A DNA stretch of 64,000 nucleotides from Granulicella sapmiensis (GCA_026225395.1 JAMFSR010000035.1:1-64000); one strand, 5' to 3'; numbered from the stretch's first letter, positions 10,558-19,475 are shown. Made by a program: numbers and translations. The notes: a model not told the origin generated them from the letters alone.

Positions 10558-10693
10558 AGTCATCGTAAGTCCCACCAATCCACAAGATCGCGTTTTCAAA
10601 CAAGCGATTCTGCACATCGCTACTGAAGATTCTGTCTCCATGACCCATATTGATATAGACCAAGTACTCGAAAAGAGGCAACCTGCGGTTGTC
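10552..10693 (-). pseudogene. Relic of a ThuA-like gene (C-terminal fragment)
   Basis: On the minus strand one frame reads FEYLVYINMGHGDRIFSSDV and then QNRLFENAILWIGGT, which matches the end of ThuA-like proteins and aligns with the C-terminus of the intact neighbour (NIYIFMGHHPELFENR, HNSILWAAGK). It has no start, no signal peptide and no barrel-fold core, and its 3' end runs into the GH3 gene. I read it as the leftover of a second ThuA gene. Confidence 0.72.
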
Positions 10694-10744
10694 CGCAAGC
10701 AGCTACGCTAATTACAGCGAACACTGAAGCTATCAGCACATGTT

Positions 10745-11554
10745 TCATTTCCCTGCCGCCCACAATATGGAGTTGTGAAACAGAGTCGTGAATGCGCGGT
10801 TCTCAAACAGCTCTGGATGGTGCCCCATAAAAATGTAAATATTGCGAGCTTTCACATGCTCGTTGGACCACACGACTGGATGGTCTCCCATCCCGATATC
10901 TGTGTTGGGCACATAGGTCGACTCATCCACGCTTGCCAGGACACGCACATTCGGACGTGGTGAATGATCCCATGTATACCACTCTTCATTTTCGATAGTG
11001 AATGACTTGGGAAGGCCCTTCATGGCGGAATGGTTCGGTGACTCAACATTCACCACGCCCGTAGCAAACGTCGGAATGTATTTCGTAAATCGGATCCCAC
11101 CCATAAACTGCGAAAACCATGGCCAGATCGGAAACCCGTCGAACTCGCCGAGAAGCGTGGCATGATGAAACCCAATCCATCCTATGGTTCCCTTTTCAAT
11201 CGCCCCAGTGAAAGCCGCGGCGGCGGCGGGCGTCCAATTGTAGGGCGGATAATTCAGCTGGATGAAGAGTTGGTAGTGCGCCAGGAACCCGGCGTCGATC
11301 GGGTTCGTGTCTTCAATGTAATCGACAGTGAAATGATCCGCCACGCCCTCTTTTTGGAGCCATATCTTTGCGGCATCGACAAACGGCTTATGGATTCCTC
11401 CCGGCTCGGCAATCGCCAGAACCCTGAACTCCATCGGCCGCTGCTGCGCTCGGACGCCTGTTCCGAGTAAGACAAAAAGAAGGAGGATCGCGAGGCGCCA
11501 GCGTGATCCGGGTACTCTACGCGTTCGCAACCAGTAAATTAGCACTTGCATCAT
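10745..11554 (-). CDS. ThuA-like domain protein (trehalose-utilisation family), exported
   Basis: 269 residues. An N-terminal hydrophobic segment (LAILLLFVLLGTGVRA) ending in an AxA-like site followed by QQ indicates export. The body is a class-I glutamine-amidotransferase-like fold as in ThuA: FRVLAIAEPGGIHKPF, FIQLNYPPYNW, GWIGFHHATL and the terminal NIYIFMGHHPELF. ThuA homologues take part in oxidising disaccharides to keto-derivatives; many acidobacterial copies lie beside Gfo/Idh/MocA oxidoreductases, as at 13413 here. The precise substrate is unknown. Two ATGs (11554 and 11551) are possible; no clear Shine-Dalgarno is seen. A perfect copy of the AGACAATCGTTTGTCT operator lies 14 bp upstream, so this gene is probably co-regulated with the GH3 gene. 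Confidence 0.85.
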   Translation of the reverse strand: MMQVLIYWLRTRRVPGSRWRLAILLLFVLLGTGVRAQQRPMEFRVLAIAEPGGIHKPFVDAAKIWLQKEGVADHFTVDYIEDTNPIDAGFLAHYQLFIQLNYPPYNWTPAAAAAFTGAIEKGTIGWIGFHHATLLGEFDGFPIWPWFSQFMGGIRFTKYIPTFATGVVNVESPNHSAMKGLPKSFTIENEEWYTWDHSPRPNVRVLASVDESTYVPNTDIGMGDHPVVWSNEHVKARNIYIFMGHHPELFENRAFTTLFHNSILWAAGK

Positions 11555-11567
11555 GGCTATCTAGTGT

Positions 11568-11583
11568 AGACAATCGTTTGTCT
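11568..11583 (-). promoter_or_regulatory. LacI-type operator upstream of the ThuA-like gene
   Basis: AGACAATCGTTTGTCT is identical over all 16 bp to the site at 8150-8165. It lies 14 bp before the ThuA-like start codon, close enough to block transcription or initiation. Confidence 0.65.
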
Positions 11584-11704
11584 ATAGCGTCGCTTAATTA
11601 TGACGAAAATTCGTGCGCGAGATCGTTTCAAAAGGAATGTTCCGGTCAGCCGTCACGCACTTCACAAGATCATCCATTCTTACAGCCGGGGATGCCTCGT
11701 TCTG

Positions 11705-11990
11705 ATGGCTACCGTTCTTATTGCCTGCCTGGCCAAGTACCTGGGCGCAGGATTCTCTTGCCTCTTCCGGGCTGATCAGTCCGTCCGGAATTGCGTACGC
11801 CCGGAGTACTGGCAAAGCGTACGTAGTCGATACTGCAAGCGGCTGTGTTCCGATCATCCTTCCGAACGGCGAGGTTAAGGTCGTAAAGATCGGTTCAGGT
11901 CCTGTCTCCATTGCTGTCAACAACCGGACCCGAATAGCATACGTAGCGAACATAGACGGAGCGCCGTTTACGCTGCTCTCATTACTTTAA
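11705..11990 (+). pseudogene. Relic of an exported YVTN/NHL-type beta-propeller gene
   Basis: ATG at 11705 opens a signal-like MATVLIACLA. A frame change between about 11735 and 11750 is then needed to continue into ASSGLISPSGIAYARSTGKA, YVVDTASG, VKIGSGPVSIAVNNRTRIAY and VANIDG. These are blade repeats of YVTN/NHL beta-propeller proteins. The series stops after about two blades, so the gene is both frameshifted and truncated. Sequence from 11991 to 12190 shows nothing recognisable. Confidence 0.62.
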
Positions 11991-12190
11991 AACTGCAGCC
12001 GGACCGGAATCGCCGGCGTAATCCCAGAACATCACACCGACCAACTTCTGAATCACAATGTACGCACACTTAGCTGCGTGTGATTCAACGAAGGCTTTGC
12101 CATTACGGGCAAGGACGAAGACTGACGGTGGACCGAGGAATGGCTACCACATGCAGCGTGGTACCTCTACGCGATAAGTCTGCCTCACTC

Positions 12191-13174
12191 CTAGCAACTG
12201 ATTCCAGCCTTCGCGAGACAATCCTTCAAGCCCTTCATGCTGATACGGGTCGAGGCTTCGGAGATCTCGGCAGGGGTCTTACCTGGACCACTGTGCCAGT
12301 GAGTCTCCAGACTTACCGCGTGGTGATATCCATCCCGCTTCAGCGCTTTGAACTGTCCAACCCAATCGACCAAACCGATATCCACCGGCTCCCACTCAAA
12401 GGCTCTCTTCTCTCCTGGCGTCCGCTTCACGTTCTTGCAGTGAACGTGACCGATTCGCGCCTTCGGTAGTTTTTCATAGTCGTCCGGGAACGGTACGTCG
12501 CCTTCAAACGAGCCGGAGTTGCCGGGGTCCCAGTTCAGCATGAAGTTCTTGTTCGGAATGGCGTTCAGCGTCTCCAAGGCTTCCTTGCCTGATCCGGTAT
12601 TGCACGCCATCTCGTTTTCCAGCAGCAGGATCAAATTATGCTTCGCGCATTTCTCGGCAGCTTCGATCAGCTTGCGATTGATCTCCGCGCGGAAAGGCTT
12701 TTGATCCTCCAGACGCCAGAAGTCGAAGCATCGGATGCGATCCGTGCCAAACGTCTTCGACAGCATAATGAGTTTTTCCAACAGCTCATCTTGCTCCTTG
12801 TACGTGAAGTCCGCCTTGAACTGATCCCGCGGCGCGCTCTCCTTGGACTTAGGTGCGCCCGGCAGATCGGCCTTGAACAGCGGACTCGCAAGGTCGGTCA
12901 CCTTGAGGTTGTACTTGGCAAGGATCTTAAGCGCATCGTTGATCTGATCGCTGCTCAGCGAAGCCAAGTTCGTTCCCCACAGGGTGCGAATCTCGATATA
13001 ACCCAAGCCAAAATCGTGGGCGGCGACATAGCAGGCGTGATCGAAGTCCGGCGAAATCTCGTCGTTGATTACCGAGAGATGAAAGGGACAAGTCCCGACC
13101 GCCTGCGCCCGAATCTTTGTAGCCGCTGCCAACGCTGTCATACCCGCAACAAATTCCCGTCGAGTGAACGCCAT
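12191..13174 (-). CDS. Tat-exported sugar phosphate isomerase/epimerase-like TIM-barrel protein
   Basis: 327 residues of the xylose-isomerase-like/AP-endonuclease-2 superfamily. A twin-arginine signal (MAFTRREFVAGMTALAAA) directs it to the periplasm. Barrel landmarks include YIEIRTLWG, KVTDLASPLF, RIRCFDFWR, ILLLENEM, FMLNWDPGNSG (usual metal-binding strand), ARIGHVHCKNV and HHAVSLETHW. Such proteins act as isomerases or epimerases on sugars, often in inositol- or keto-sugar routes next to Gfo/Idh/MocA dehydrogenases; here one lies divergently at 13413. The two may share a control region (13175-13412). Substrate unknown. Confidence 0.85.
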   Translation of the reverse strand: MAFTRREFVAGMTALAAATKIRAQAVGTCPFHLSVINDEISPDFDHACYVAAHDFGLGYIEIRTLWGTNLASLSSDQINDALKILAKYNLKVTDLASPLFKADLPGAPKSKESAPRDQFKADFTYKEQDELLEKLIMLSKTFGTDRIRCFDFWRLEDQKPFRAEINRKLIEAAEKCAKHNLILLLENEMACNTGSGKEALETLNAIPNKNFMLNWDPGNSGSFEGDVPFPDDYEKLPKARIGHVHCKNVKRTPGEKRAFEWEPVDIGLVDWVGQFKALKRDGYHHAVSLETHWHSGPGKTPAEISEASTRISMKGLKDCLAKAGISC

Positions 13175-13412
13175 ATCTTCCTCCGCGACAGATCCATTCC
13201 AGCCGCCGAAAGCATTCTGTCACAAAACCGCCAGCTTCGGCACCGCACAAACCGCCTTGCGAAAACCGCTTGAACAAAACACCTTCCTTTTCATCAGCCT
13301 TTGCATGATTCCGCCGGCTGTTGTACCGTAAGGTCGCTGGATTTTGTCCCTTGATGGCGCTTGCAACTGCCCTCGACCGTTACCTGCCGATCCACACCTT
13401 CAGGAGTTTATT

Positions 13413-14735
13413 GTGATCTCAAGACGCGAATTCAATGGAACCCTTGCCGCCGGAACAGCCGCTGTCGCTCTCGGCACGACCGCCAAAAGCTACTCTCAGA
13501 TCGCCGGAGCAAACGACCGCGTCAACTTCGCGGTCATTGGCCTCAACAGTCGCGGCTACGCACATCTCTCGGCTCTCAAGGCCAACCAGAAGACCTCGCG
13601 CATCACACACGTTGCCGACGTCGAAACAAGAATCCTGGCGAAGTTCGCGGGCGCGGTGCAAAAGGAGCTCGGCTATGCTCCCGCGACCGAGCAGGACTTC
13701 CGTAAAGTCCTCGCCTCCAAAGACGTCGACGCCATCTCTATCGCCACACCCGATCACTGGCACGCTCCCATGGCGATCCTCGGCGTTGAAGCCGGCAAGC
13801 ACGTTTATGTAGAAAAACCCTGCAGCTACAACCCCAACGAAGGCGAAATGCTCGTCGCCGCGCGCGACAAGTACAAGAAGCTCGTGCAGATGGGAAACCA
13901 ACAACGCTCCTCTCCGCACAGCATTAAGATCGTCCAGCAAATCCACGATGGCCTCATTGGCCGTGCTTATCTGGCCAACGCCTGGTACGCCAACCACCGC
14001 GGCACCATCGGCGTCGGCAAGCCTGCCCCCGTGCCGGCAACACTGGATTGGGACCTCTGGCAAGGTCCGGCACCGCGCACCCCGTATCACGACAACTACC
14101 AGCCGTATAACTGGCACTGGTTCAAGCGCTGGGGCACCGGCGAAACCCTCAACAACGGCACCCACGAAGTCGACGTCTGCCGCTGGGCTCTCGATGCGTC
14201 CTTTCCCAGCAGCGTCTCCGCTACCGGCGGCCGCTATGCCTTCACCGACGATTGGCAGTACTACGACACGCTCGAAGTCAACTGGAAATACCCGGACAAG
14301 ATGATCACCTGGGAAGGCCTTTGCTGCAACCCGATGGGCCGTTATGGCCGCGACCGCGGTTCTGAGATCCGCGGCACCAAGGGCTCGGTCATCGTCGACC
14401 GCGACGGCTATGAGGTCTATGACGAAAAGGGCAAGAAGACCGACGAGTTCAAGCTCAGCAAGGAAAAAACCTCTTCGGCTGACACCGTCGGCGCGGACAA
14501 CATGACCGACGCGCACTTCGCGAACCTCATTGCGGCCATCCAGACCGGTGAAAAGCTACACTCGCCGATCGAGCAAGGCTATGTGGCCGTCACCATGCTG
14601 CAACTCGCCAACTACGCCTGGGAAACGAACCGCACCCTCAAACTCGACCCCGCCAACGGCCATATCCTCGGTGATCCTGAAGCCGAAAAGATGACTCGCC
14701 GCGAATACGAGAAGGGCTGGGCGCCAAAGGTTTAG
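13413..14735 (+). CDS. Tat-exported Gfo/Idh/MocA family oxidoreductase
   Basis: 440 residues. GTG start at 13413 is set by AGGAG at 13402-13406, 6 nt upstream, and gives a clean twin-arginine leader (ISRREFNGTLAAGTAAVALG). The Rossmann domain follows (FAVIGLNSRGYAHLSAL), with DAISIATPDHWHAPM and the family hallmark HVYVEKPCSYNPNEGEMLV. The C-terminal alpha/beta domain has NWHWFKRWGTGETLNNGTHEVDVC split over two strands. NAD(P)-dependent oxidation or reduction of a sugar or inositol is expected, but exported members may carry a tightly bound cofactor, as in glucose-fructose oxidoreductase. Divergent to the TIM-barrel protein at 12191 and near a ThuA-like gene, a common trio in keto-sugar metabolism. 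Confidence 0.9.
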   Translation: MISRREFNGTLAAGTAAVALGTTAKSYSQIAGANDRVNFAVIGLNSRGYAHLSALKANQKTSRITHVADVETRILAKFAGAVQKELGYAPATEQDFRKVLASKDVDAISIATPDHWHAPMAILGVEAGKHVYVEKPCSYNPNEGEMLVAARDKYKKLVQMGNQQRSSPHSIKIVQQIHDGLIGRAYLANAWYANHRGTIGVGKPAPVPATLDWDLWQGPAPRTPYHDNYQPYNWHWFKRWGTGETLNNGTHEVDVCRWALDASFPSSVSATGGRYAFTDDWQYYDTLEVNWKYPDKMITWEGLCCNPMGRYGRDRGSEIRGTKGSVIVDRDGYEVYDEKGKKTDEFKLSKEKTSSADTVGADNMTDAHFANLIAAIQTGEKLHSPIEQGYVAVTMLQLANYAWETNRTLKLDPANGHILGDPEAEKMTRREYEKGWAPKV

Positions 14736-14756
14736 GCGAAGATTTGGAACATCCGC

Positions 14757-14789
14757 CCGGCGTGACCTACACTGGATAGGTCACGCCGG
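14757..14789 (+). terminator. Perfect 13-bp hairpin between the oxidoreductase and tRNA-Val
   Basis: CCGGCGTGACCTA at 14757-14769 is exactly complementary to 14777-14789 across a 7-nt loop. No T run follows, so it is either a terminator that is not strictly Rho-independent or a processing/boundary element: tRNA-Val starts 4 nt later. Confidence 0.6.
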
Positions 14790-14792
14790 AGT

Positions 14793-14869
<77 letters not shown>

Positions 14870-14888
14870 TTCCTTCCCCGCAGCATCC

Positions 14889-16172
14889 CTATTTCAGATT
14901 CCCCGTAACACCCACCCCAACAGTAATGGGCGCTCCGCTTTGCGGCGTCACAACAACATGCTCCGCCCCAACATCGGCGTAGAAGATCCTCGCACCTTTG
15001 GCCGCCTCAATCTGCACATTCTTCAGGTGCAGTCCCATGATCGGCGCCTCCGGCAATCCCTCGATGTCCATCGCGACCTTCGCCCCAGTCACCTTTACGT
15101 TCTCGATCGTGATGTCGTGCATGTGCGGTGTCAGTCGCGTCACCGGAGCCATCGAAACAGCAGCCGCGCCCTCCTTTGTCGCCCCGCCGCCGTAGTAGTC
15201 CGTAATCTGAATCGCGGTCCCGACGTTCTCCATCGTGATGTCTTTATAGACAAAGTCGCCGATGTCATTCCCGCGGTCCCGTCCGCTCTTGATGCGAATG
15301 CCCTGGGTCGTCCCCTTGAACGCCACACGCTCGGCACGCAAATGTGTCACACCACCAGCTACCTCACTACCCACCGAAAGCCCATGGCCCTTCAAAAATG
15401 TGCAATCTGTGATCGTGACATCCGTAGTCGGATCATCCGGCCCAGCAGATCCCGGCTGCCCGCTCTTGATCGCCACATTGTCGTCGCCTGTGTCGATCAG
15501 CACATGGTCGATCACCACATGCTTTGAGCTGAACGGATCGATGCCATCCGTATTGTGCCCGTCCGGTAGCGGCGCAAGTACCTTCATGTTTCGGAACGTC
15601 ACATCCTCGGAGTAGTACGGCACAATCTGCCACATCGGTGAGTTCTGCACCGTCACATTCTCCATCAGCACATGCTTGCAATGGTCGAACACCACCAACC
15701 GCGGCCGCGTTTCTCCCGGCCCGCGATGTGGCCACCAGCTCTCACCCCGCCCATCGATCACGCCACCACCGCGGATCGTAATATCCTCCGCGTTCAATGC
15801 ACTCAACAGGCTTTGGCGGCCTTTGTCGTGAAATTGCTCCATCTCGGGGAAATCGTCATGATTCGTGCTGGCCTCAAGCGTCGTCCCTTCGGAAATCTCC
15901 AGCGTCACGTGGCTCTTCAAGACCAGCGGCGCACTGATGAATTTCGCCGCACCCGCTAATTTCACAACGCCGCCGTTCTCACCTGAGCAGGCATCAATCG
16001 CCTTCTGGATCGCCACCGTGTCCAGCGTCGTTCCATCTCCCTTGGCCCCATAGTTCTGCACGGCACAAACATGCTTGCCAAGATCCATAGCCGGAATCCT
16101 TTCAGCTGATACAGTCATCACTCCCGCAAACGCCACCACACTCGCCAGCCAACACTTCATCGCATCCCTCAC
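14889..16172 (-). CDS. Glycoside hydrolase family 28 (polygalacturonase-like), secreted
   Basis: 427 residues. A signal peptide (CWLASVVAFAGVMTVSA) precedes a right-handed parallel beta-helix. All GH28 signatures are present in order: NTDGID (first catalytic Asp), DTGDDNVAIKSG (second and third Asp), GHGLSVGSE (catalytic-site His) and RIKSGRDRG (subsite binding). The N-terminal VQNYGAKGDGTTLDTVAIQ is the usual pectate-lyase-3-like strand. It hydrolyses alpha-1,4-galacturonosyl or rhamnogalacturonan linkages in pectin. ATG at 16172 or 16160 are both possible starts. With the GH105 (42464) and RhaM (60421) genes it points to pectin/rhamnogalacturonan use. Its promoter region overlaps that of the divergent YdjC-like gene. 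Confidence 0.93.
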   Translation of the reverse strand: MRDAMKCWLASVVAFAGVMTVSAERIPAMDLGKHVCAVQNYGAKGDGTTLDTVAIQKAIDACSGENGGVVKLAGAAKFISAPLVLKSHVTLEISEGTTLEASTNHDDFPEMEQFHDKGRQSLLSALNAEDITIRGGGVIDGRGESWWPHRGPGETRPRLVVFDHCKHVLMENVTVQNSPMWQIVPYYSEDVTFRNMKVLAPLPDGHNTDGIDPFSSKHVVIDHVLIDTGDDNVAIKSGQPGSAGPDDPTTDVTITDCTFLKGHGLSVGSEVAGGVTHLRAERVAFKGTTQGIRIKSGRDRGNDIGDFVYKDITMENVGTAIQITDYYGGGATKEGAAAVSMAPVTRLTPHMHDITIENVKVTGAKVAMDIEGLPEAPIMGLHLKNVQIEAAKGARIFYADVGAEHVVVTPQSGAPITVGVGVTGNLK

Positions 16173-16239
16173 CCCAGCATCCTATCGCGACGTCCCTTCG
16201 CCGTGCCATTCAGCCTCACATCAGCTATCGTTATCCCAG

Positions 16240-17169
16240 ATGGCTGCTCGCCTCATCATCAACGCAGACGACTTCGGCCTCACCCGCGGCATCAACGGCG
16301 CCATCCTTGAACTCCATCAGGCCGGCGCCGTCACCTCGGCCACGCTCATGGCAAACGGCCCCGCCTATGACGACGCCGTCGCCATAGCCCTCGCCAACCC
16401 CGCCCTCGGTGTCGGCTGCCATATCGTCCTCACCGACGGCACACCTCTCTCCCACCCCCAGCGCATCCCAACACTCCTCGGCGCCGACGGCAAAAACTTT
16501 CGTCCTTCACTCATCGATTTCCTGATCGCCGTCCTGCTCGGCAAGGTCAGCGAAGACGAAATCGCCATTGAAGCCCTTGCCCAAATCCAACAACTGCAGC
16601 GTTCCGGCATCGACGTCACCCACATCGACACCCACAAACACACTCACATCCTCCCCGCCGTTGCTCGCCCTCTGCTCTACGTCTGCGAGCGCACCGGCGT
16701 AGGAGCCATCCGCAATCCTTTTGAAGAGCCCTGGTCACTCGCACTCGGCGCCAGCGACACCCTCCGTCGCTTCCAGGTCCGCCTCGTTCACCCCTTACGG
16801 AAACGATTCGAAGCCCTGCCACAGATCCGCAACCACAGCATCCTCACCACGAGCGGCACCATCGGCATCTCCGCCACCGGCCGTCTTGATCGGCCCATGC
16901 TCGACGCTATCCTTGCCACAATGCCCGAAGGCCTTTGGGAGCTGGTCTGCCATCCCGGCTACAACGACCGCGACCTCGACGCCGTAACCACCCGCCTCCG
17001 CGTCACCCGCGAAATCGAACGCACCGCCCTCCTCGGCGCCCTCGCCACCGATTCCCCGCATCCAAACTCAACGGAACTCATCCACTATGGAAGCCTCGGT
17101 CCCATGGGCCGTCTCCGCGAACTGGGCCAGCACAGTGCCAACACCGGCCACGAAAGACTCATCCCGTGA
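16240..17169 (+). CDS. ChbG/HpnK (YdjC) family carbohydrate deacetylase
   Basis: 309 residues, cytoplasmic. I start at ATG 16240 because the family motif begins at once: ARLIINADDFGLTRGINGAI (the DD metal ligands) and then the second metal site HIDTHKHTHILPA. The end (WELVCHPGYNDRDLDAVTTR) is also typical. YdjC-type enzymes remove acetyl groups from N-acetylated sugars such as chitooligosaccharides or hopanoid-linked GlcNAc. It lies 46 bp upstream of bshA on the same strand, so a role on the GlcNAc-malate product of BshA is possible, but the known BshB enzymes belong to the PIG-L family, not this one. That link is inference. Confidence 0.87.
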   Translation: MAARLIINADDFGLTRGINGAILELHQAGAVTSATLMANGPAYDDAVAIALANPALGVGCHIVLTDGTPLSHPQRIPTLLGADGKNFRPSLIDFLIAVLLGKVSEDEIAIEALAQIQQLQRSGIDVTHIDTHKHTHILPAVARPLLYVCERTGVGAIRNPFEEPWSLALGASDTLRRFQVRLVHPLRKRFEALPQIRNHSILTTSGTIGISATGRLDRPMLDAILATMPEGLWELVCHPGYNDRDLDAVTTRLRVTREIERTALLGALATDSPHPNSTELIHYGSLGPMGRLRELGQHSANTGHERLIP

Positions 17170-17183
17170 TGCCATCTTTATGT

Positions 17184-17207
17184 ACTATTCACTACTCACC
17201 ATTCACT
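17184..17207 (+). repeat. Heptamer array before bshA
   Basis: Three 7-bp units of consensus ACTATTC plus a partial fourth, ending 8 bp before the bshA start codon. One of six such arrays in the window. Confidence 0.75.
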
Positions 17208-17215
17208 GAGAGCTT

Positions 17216-18361
17216 ATGAAGATCGGCATCACCTGCTACCCCACCTACGGCGGTTCCGGCGTCGTCGCCACCGAGCTGGGCATCGAACTTGCCGCTCGCG
17301 GTCACGAAATCCATTTCATCACCTACTCCCAGCCCTTCCGTCTCACCGGCCGCGAAGCCAACATCCGCTATCACGAGGTTCCGGTCTCGAACTACCCACT
17401 CTTCGAGTACCCACCCTACGACCTCGCGCTCGCCACCCACATGGCCGAGGTGGCTGAGTTCCATTCACTCGATCTCCTCCACGTCCACTACGCCATCCCG
17501 CATAGCGTCAGTGCCCTGCTAGCCCGCCAAATGCTCGCCGCCCGCGGCAAACATCTTCCCTTCATCACCACGCTTCACGGCACCGACATTACGCTAGTAG
17601 GCCTCGACCGCAGCTATCTCCCCATCACCGAGTTCGGCATCAACGAGTCTGACGGCGTTACCGCCATCTCCAGCTATCTCCGTGACCGCACGTATCAGGC
17701 CTTCAACATCACGCGCGACATCGAAGTCATCCGCAACTTCGTCAACTGCGACTTCTACGTCCGCGACCCCGAGCTCGTAGCCAAACAACGCCCCCGCTTC
17801 GCCAAGCCAGACGAGAAACTCATCGTCCATCTCTCCAACTTCCGCCCCGTCAAGCGCGTCACGGATGTCGTAGAAGTCTTCGCCCGCATCGCACCCATCG
17901 TCCCTTCGCGTCTGCTCCTCATTGGCGACGGCCCAGAGCGTTCCGCCGCCGAGTTCCTTGCCATGAAGTACGGTCTCACCGACCGCATCGACTTCCTCGG
18001 CAAGCAGGACAACGTCAACGAACTCCTCGCCCTCGCCGACCTGATGATCATGCCCAGCGAAATGGAGTCCTTCGGCCTCGCCGCGCTCGAAGCCATGGCC
18101 TGCCGCGTCCCCGCGATCGCGACCCGCGTCGGAGGAGTCCCAGAACTCATCGAGCACCAGGTCAACGGACTGCTCTACGAGGTCGGCGACATAGACGGCA
18201 TGGCCGCCGGCGCGCTCTCGCTCCTCACCGACCCCGACGGCCTCGAGGCTATGTCCGCTGCCGCCCGCAAAACCGCCCAGGACAAGTTCTGCGCCTCCCG
18301 CATCATCCCTCACTACGAGGCTTACTACGAACAAGTCATCGCAGCATCCACGCAGACATAA
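17216..18361 (+). CDS. bshA: BshA, N-acetyl-alpha-D-glucosaminyl L-malate synthase
   Basis: GT4-family glycosyltransferase of 381 residues that joins UDP-GlcNAc to L-malate, the first step of bacillithiol synthesis, in the cytosol. The start MKIGITCYPTYGGSGVVATE is nearly diagnostic of BshA, with GHEIHFITYSQPFRL, HVHYAIPHSVSA, LHGTDITLVG and the C-terminal donor site PSEMESFGLAALEAMAC. GAGAG precedes the ATG, just after a 7-bp repeat array. Bacillithiol is the thiol buffer used by Firmicutes, Bacteroidota and many acidobacteria. Preceded by a YdjC-like deacetylase; a PIG-L deacetylase, the BshB family, is found at 55866, and bshC is not in the window. Confidence 0.95.
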   Translation: MKIGITCYPTYGGSGVVATELGIELAARGHEIHFITYSQPFRLTGREANIRYHEVPVSNYPLFEYPPYDLALATHMAEVAEFHSLDLLHVHYAIPHSVSALLARQMLAARGKHLPFITTLHGTDITLVGLDRSYLPITEFGINESDGVTAISSYLRDRTYQAFNITRDIEVIRNFVNCDFYVRDPELVAKQRPRFAKPDEKLIVHLSNFRPVKRVTDVVEVFARIAPIVPSRLLLIGDGPERSAAEFLAMKYGLTDRIDFLGKQDNVNELLALADLMIMPSEMESFGLAALEAMACRVPAIATRVGGVPELIEHQVNGLLYEVGDIDGMAAGALSLLTDPDGLEAMSAAARKTAQDKFCASRIIPHYEAYYEQVIAASTQT

Positions 18362-18371
18362 CAGTCGAGAT

Positions 18372-18401
18372 GTCATCCTGAGCGCAGTGAAGGATCTTCT
18401 G
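18372..18401 (+). repeat. Dispersed intergenic repeat (GCGCAGYGAAGGATC family)
   Basis: Begins GTCATCCTGAGCGCAGTGAA and continues into GGATCTTCTG, 10 bp after bshA. Close relatives lie at 42300-42319 and 42361-42380, and a degenerate form makes up the last codons of ccmF. No coding function. Confidence 0.7.
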
Positions 18402-18544
18402 TTTTGCTCGTAGTAGCACGACCTCAAAGCGGGCACCACCCTATTAACCCGCCGGATGCCCCGCCACAGGAACTACCCAATCCAGCCCACAGCCGTCCTA
18501 TCCTCAAGACTGGAGCGCTTCCGCGCCTCACGGGAGATCGTGCC

Positions 18545-19420
18545 ATGAAAACAAGTTTCGCAACCGCAACCACCGCCGCCTTCATCCTGGCTGCCGCGAG
18601 CCTTTCCGCGCAGACCTCCGGAACCTCGCACCCCGAAGCCCTCGACGACAACATCACCGTCGCCGCGCCTCAGCCGCCTGCCGCCAAACCATCTCCAGCA
18701 GTCCCCATGGAACAGGCATCGCAGCCGCCCGCTCCAATCCTCCGCGAGCGTGAAGTACCCACATACTCAGCGGTCCAGACCAGCACGTCCGCCCCCGTTC
18801 GCGCGAGCATCATCGATCCCAACGACGACAATAGTGGCATCGTCACTGACACCTCTACCGCCAACGAGCTTCCCGAAGGCACTCTCGTCCGCGTTCGCCT
18901 CAACAAAGCCATCTCCACTCGCGACACCGCGCGCAGCGACGAGTTCCAGGCTCTGCTCTCCGCTCCCATCGAGCATCACGGACGCATCGTCATCCCCGCC
19001 GGATCAATCCTCTCCGGCCGCGTCACCGACCTCTACACCGGCCACCACATCGGCAAAGCCGCCGGCATTCACCTCGAACCGACTTCCATCACCCTTCCCA
19101 GCGGCATCACCTACAAGATGACCGGACAAGTCGTTGACCTCACCCTAGATCATCGCGCCCGCGTCTCTCAGGAAGGCACCATCGTCAGCAACGACCCGAC
19201 GCCGGGCACCGCAACCGCGGTCGGCGTTACCACCGGCACCGGCGCAATCGCCGGCGCGGTCCTTGGAGGCGGAGTAGGCGCCGTCGTCGGCGCGGGAATC
19301 GGTGCAGGCATCGGCGGCACCGTCTGGGCCAATCAGGCCACCACCCAAACCCTCCCCACCGGCACGCCTATCATCTTCAGCCTCAACCGCCCCATGCTCC
19401 TCGACACCACCAATAACTAA
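18545..19420 (+). CDS. Exported protein with VirB10/TrbI-like beta domain and glycine zipper
   Basis: 291 residues. ATG at 18545 gives a signal peptide (ATATTAAFILAAASLSAQ). A Pro/Ala-rich linker follows, then a beta-rich region (PEGTLVRVRLNKAISTRDTA, IVIPAGSILSGRV) that resembles the outer-membrane-associated C-terminal fold of TrbI/VirB10 proteins. A glycine-zipper segment (GAIAGAVLGGGVGAVVGAGI) near residues 235-265 could insert in a membrane, and the end again has PTGTPIIFSL. Such single genes are widespread in acidobacteria without any type IV secretion system, and none is seen here. Probable envelope-structure role; function unproven. A strong terminator follows. Confidence 0.7.
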   Translation: MKTSFATATTAAFILAAASLSAQTSGTSHPEALDDNITVAAPQPPAAKPSPAVPMEQASQPPAPILREREVPTYSAVQTSTSAPVRASIIDPNDDNSGIVTDTSTANELPEGTLVRVRLNKAISTRDTARSDEFQALLSAPIEHHGRIVIPAGSILSGRVTDLYTGHHIGKAAGIHLEPTSITLPSGITYKMTGQVVDLTLDHRARVSQEGTIVSNDPTPGTATAVGVTTGTGAIAGAVLGGGVGAVVGAGIGAGIGGTVWANQATTQTLPTGTPIIFSLNRPMLLDTTNN

Positions 19421-19438
19421 AACTAAGCCACTCCAAAA

Positions 19439-19475
19439 GACACAAAGGCCCTCCACAATGGAGGGCCTTTGTGTC
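19439..19475 (+). terminator. Strong hairpin terminator
   Basis: Perfect 17-bp stem GACACAAAGGCCCTCCA / TGGAGGGCCTTTGTGTC with a 3-nt loop, 18 bp after the preceding stop codon. The A/T-rich edges allow it to work in either direction. Confidence 0.85.
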
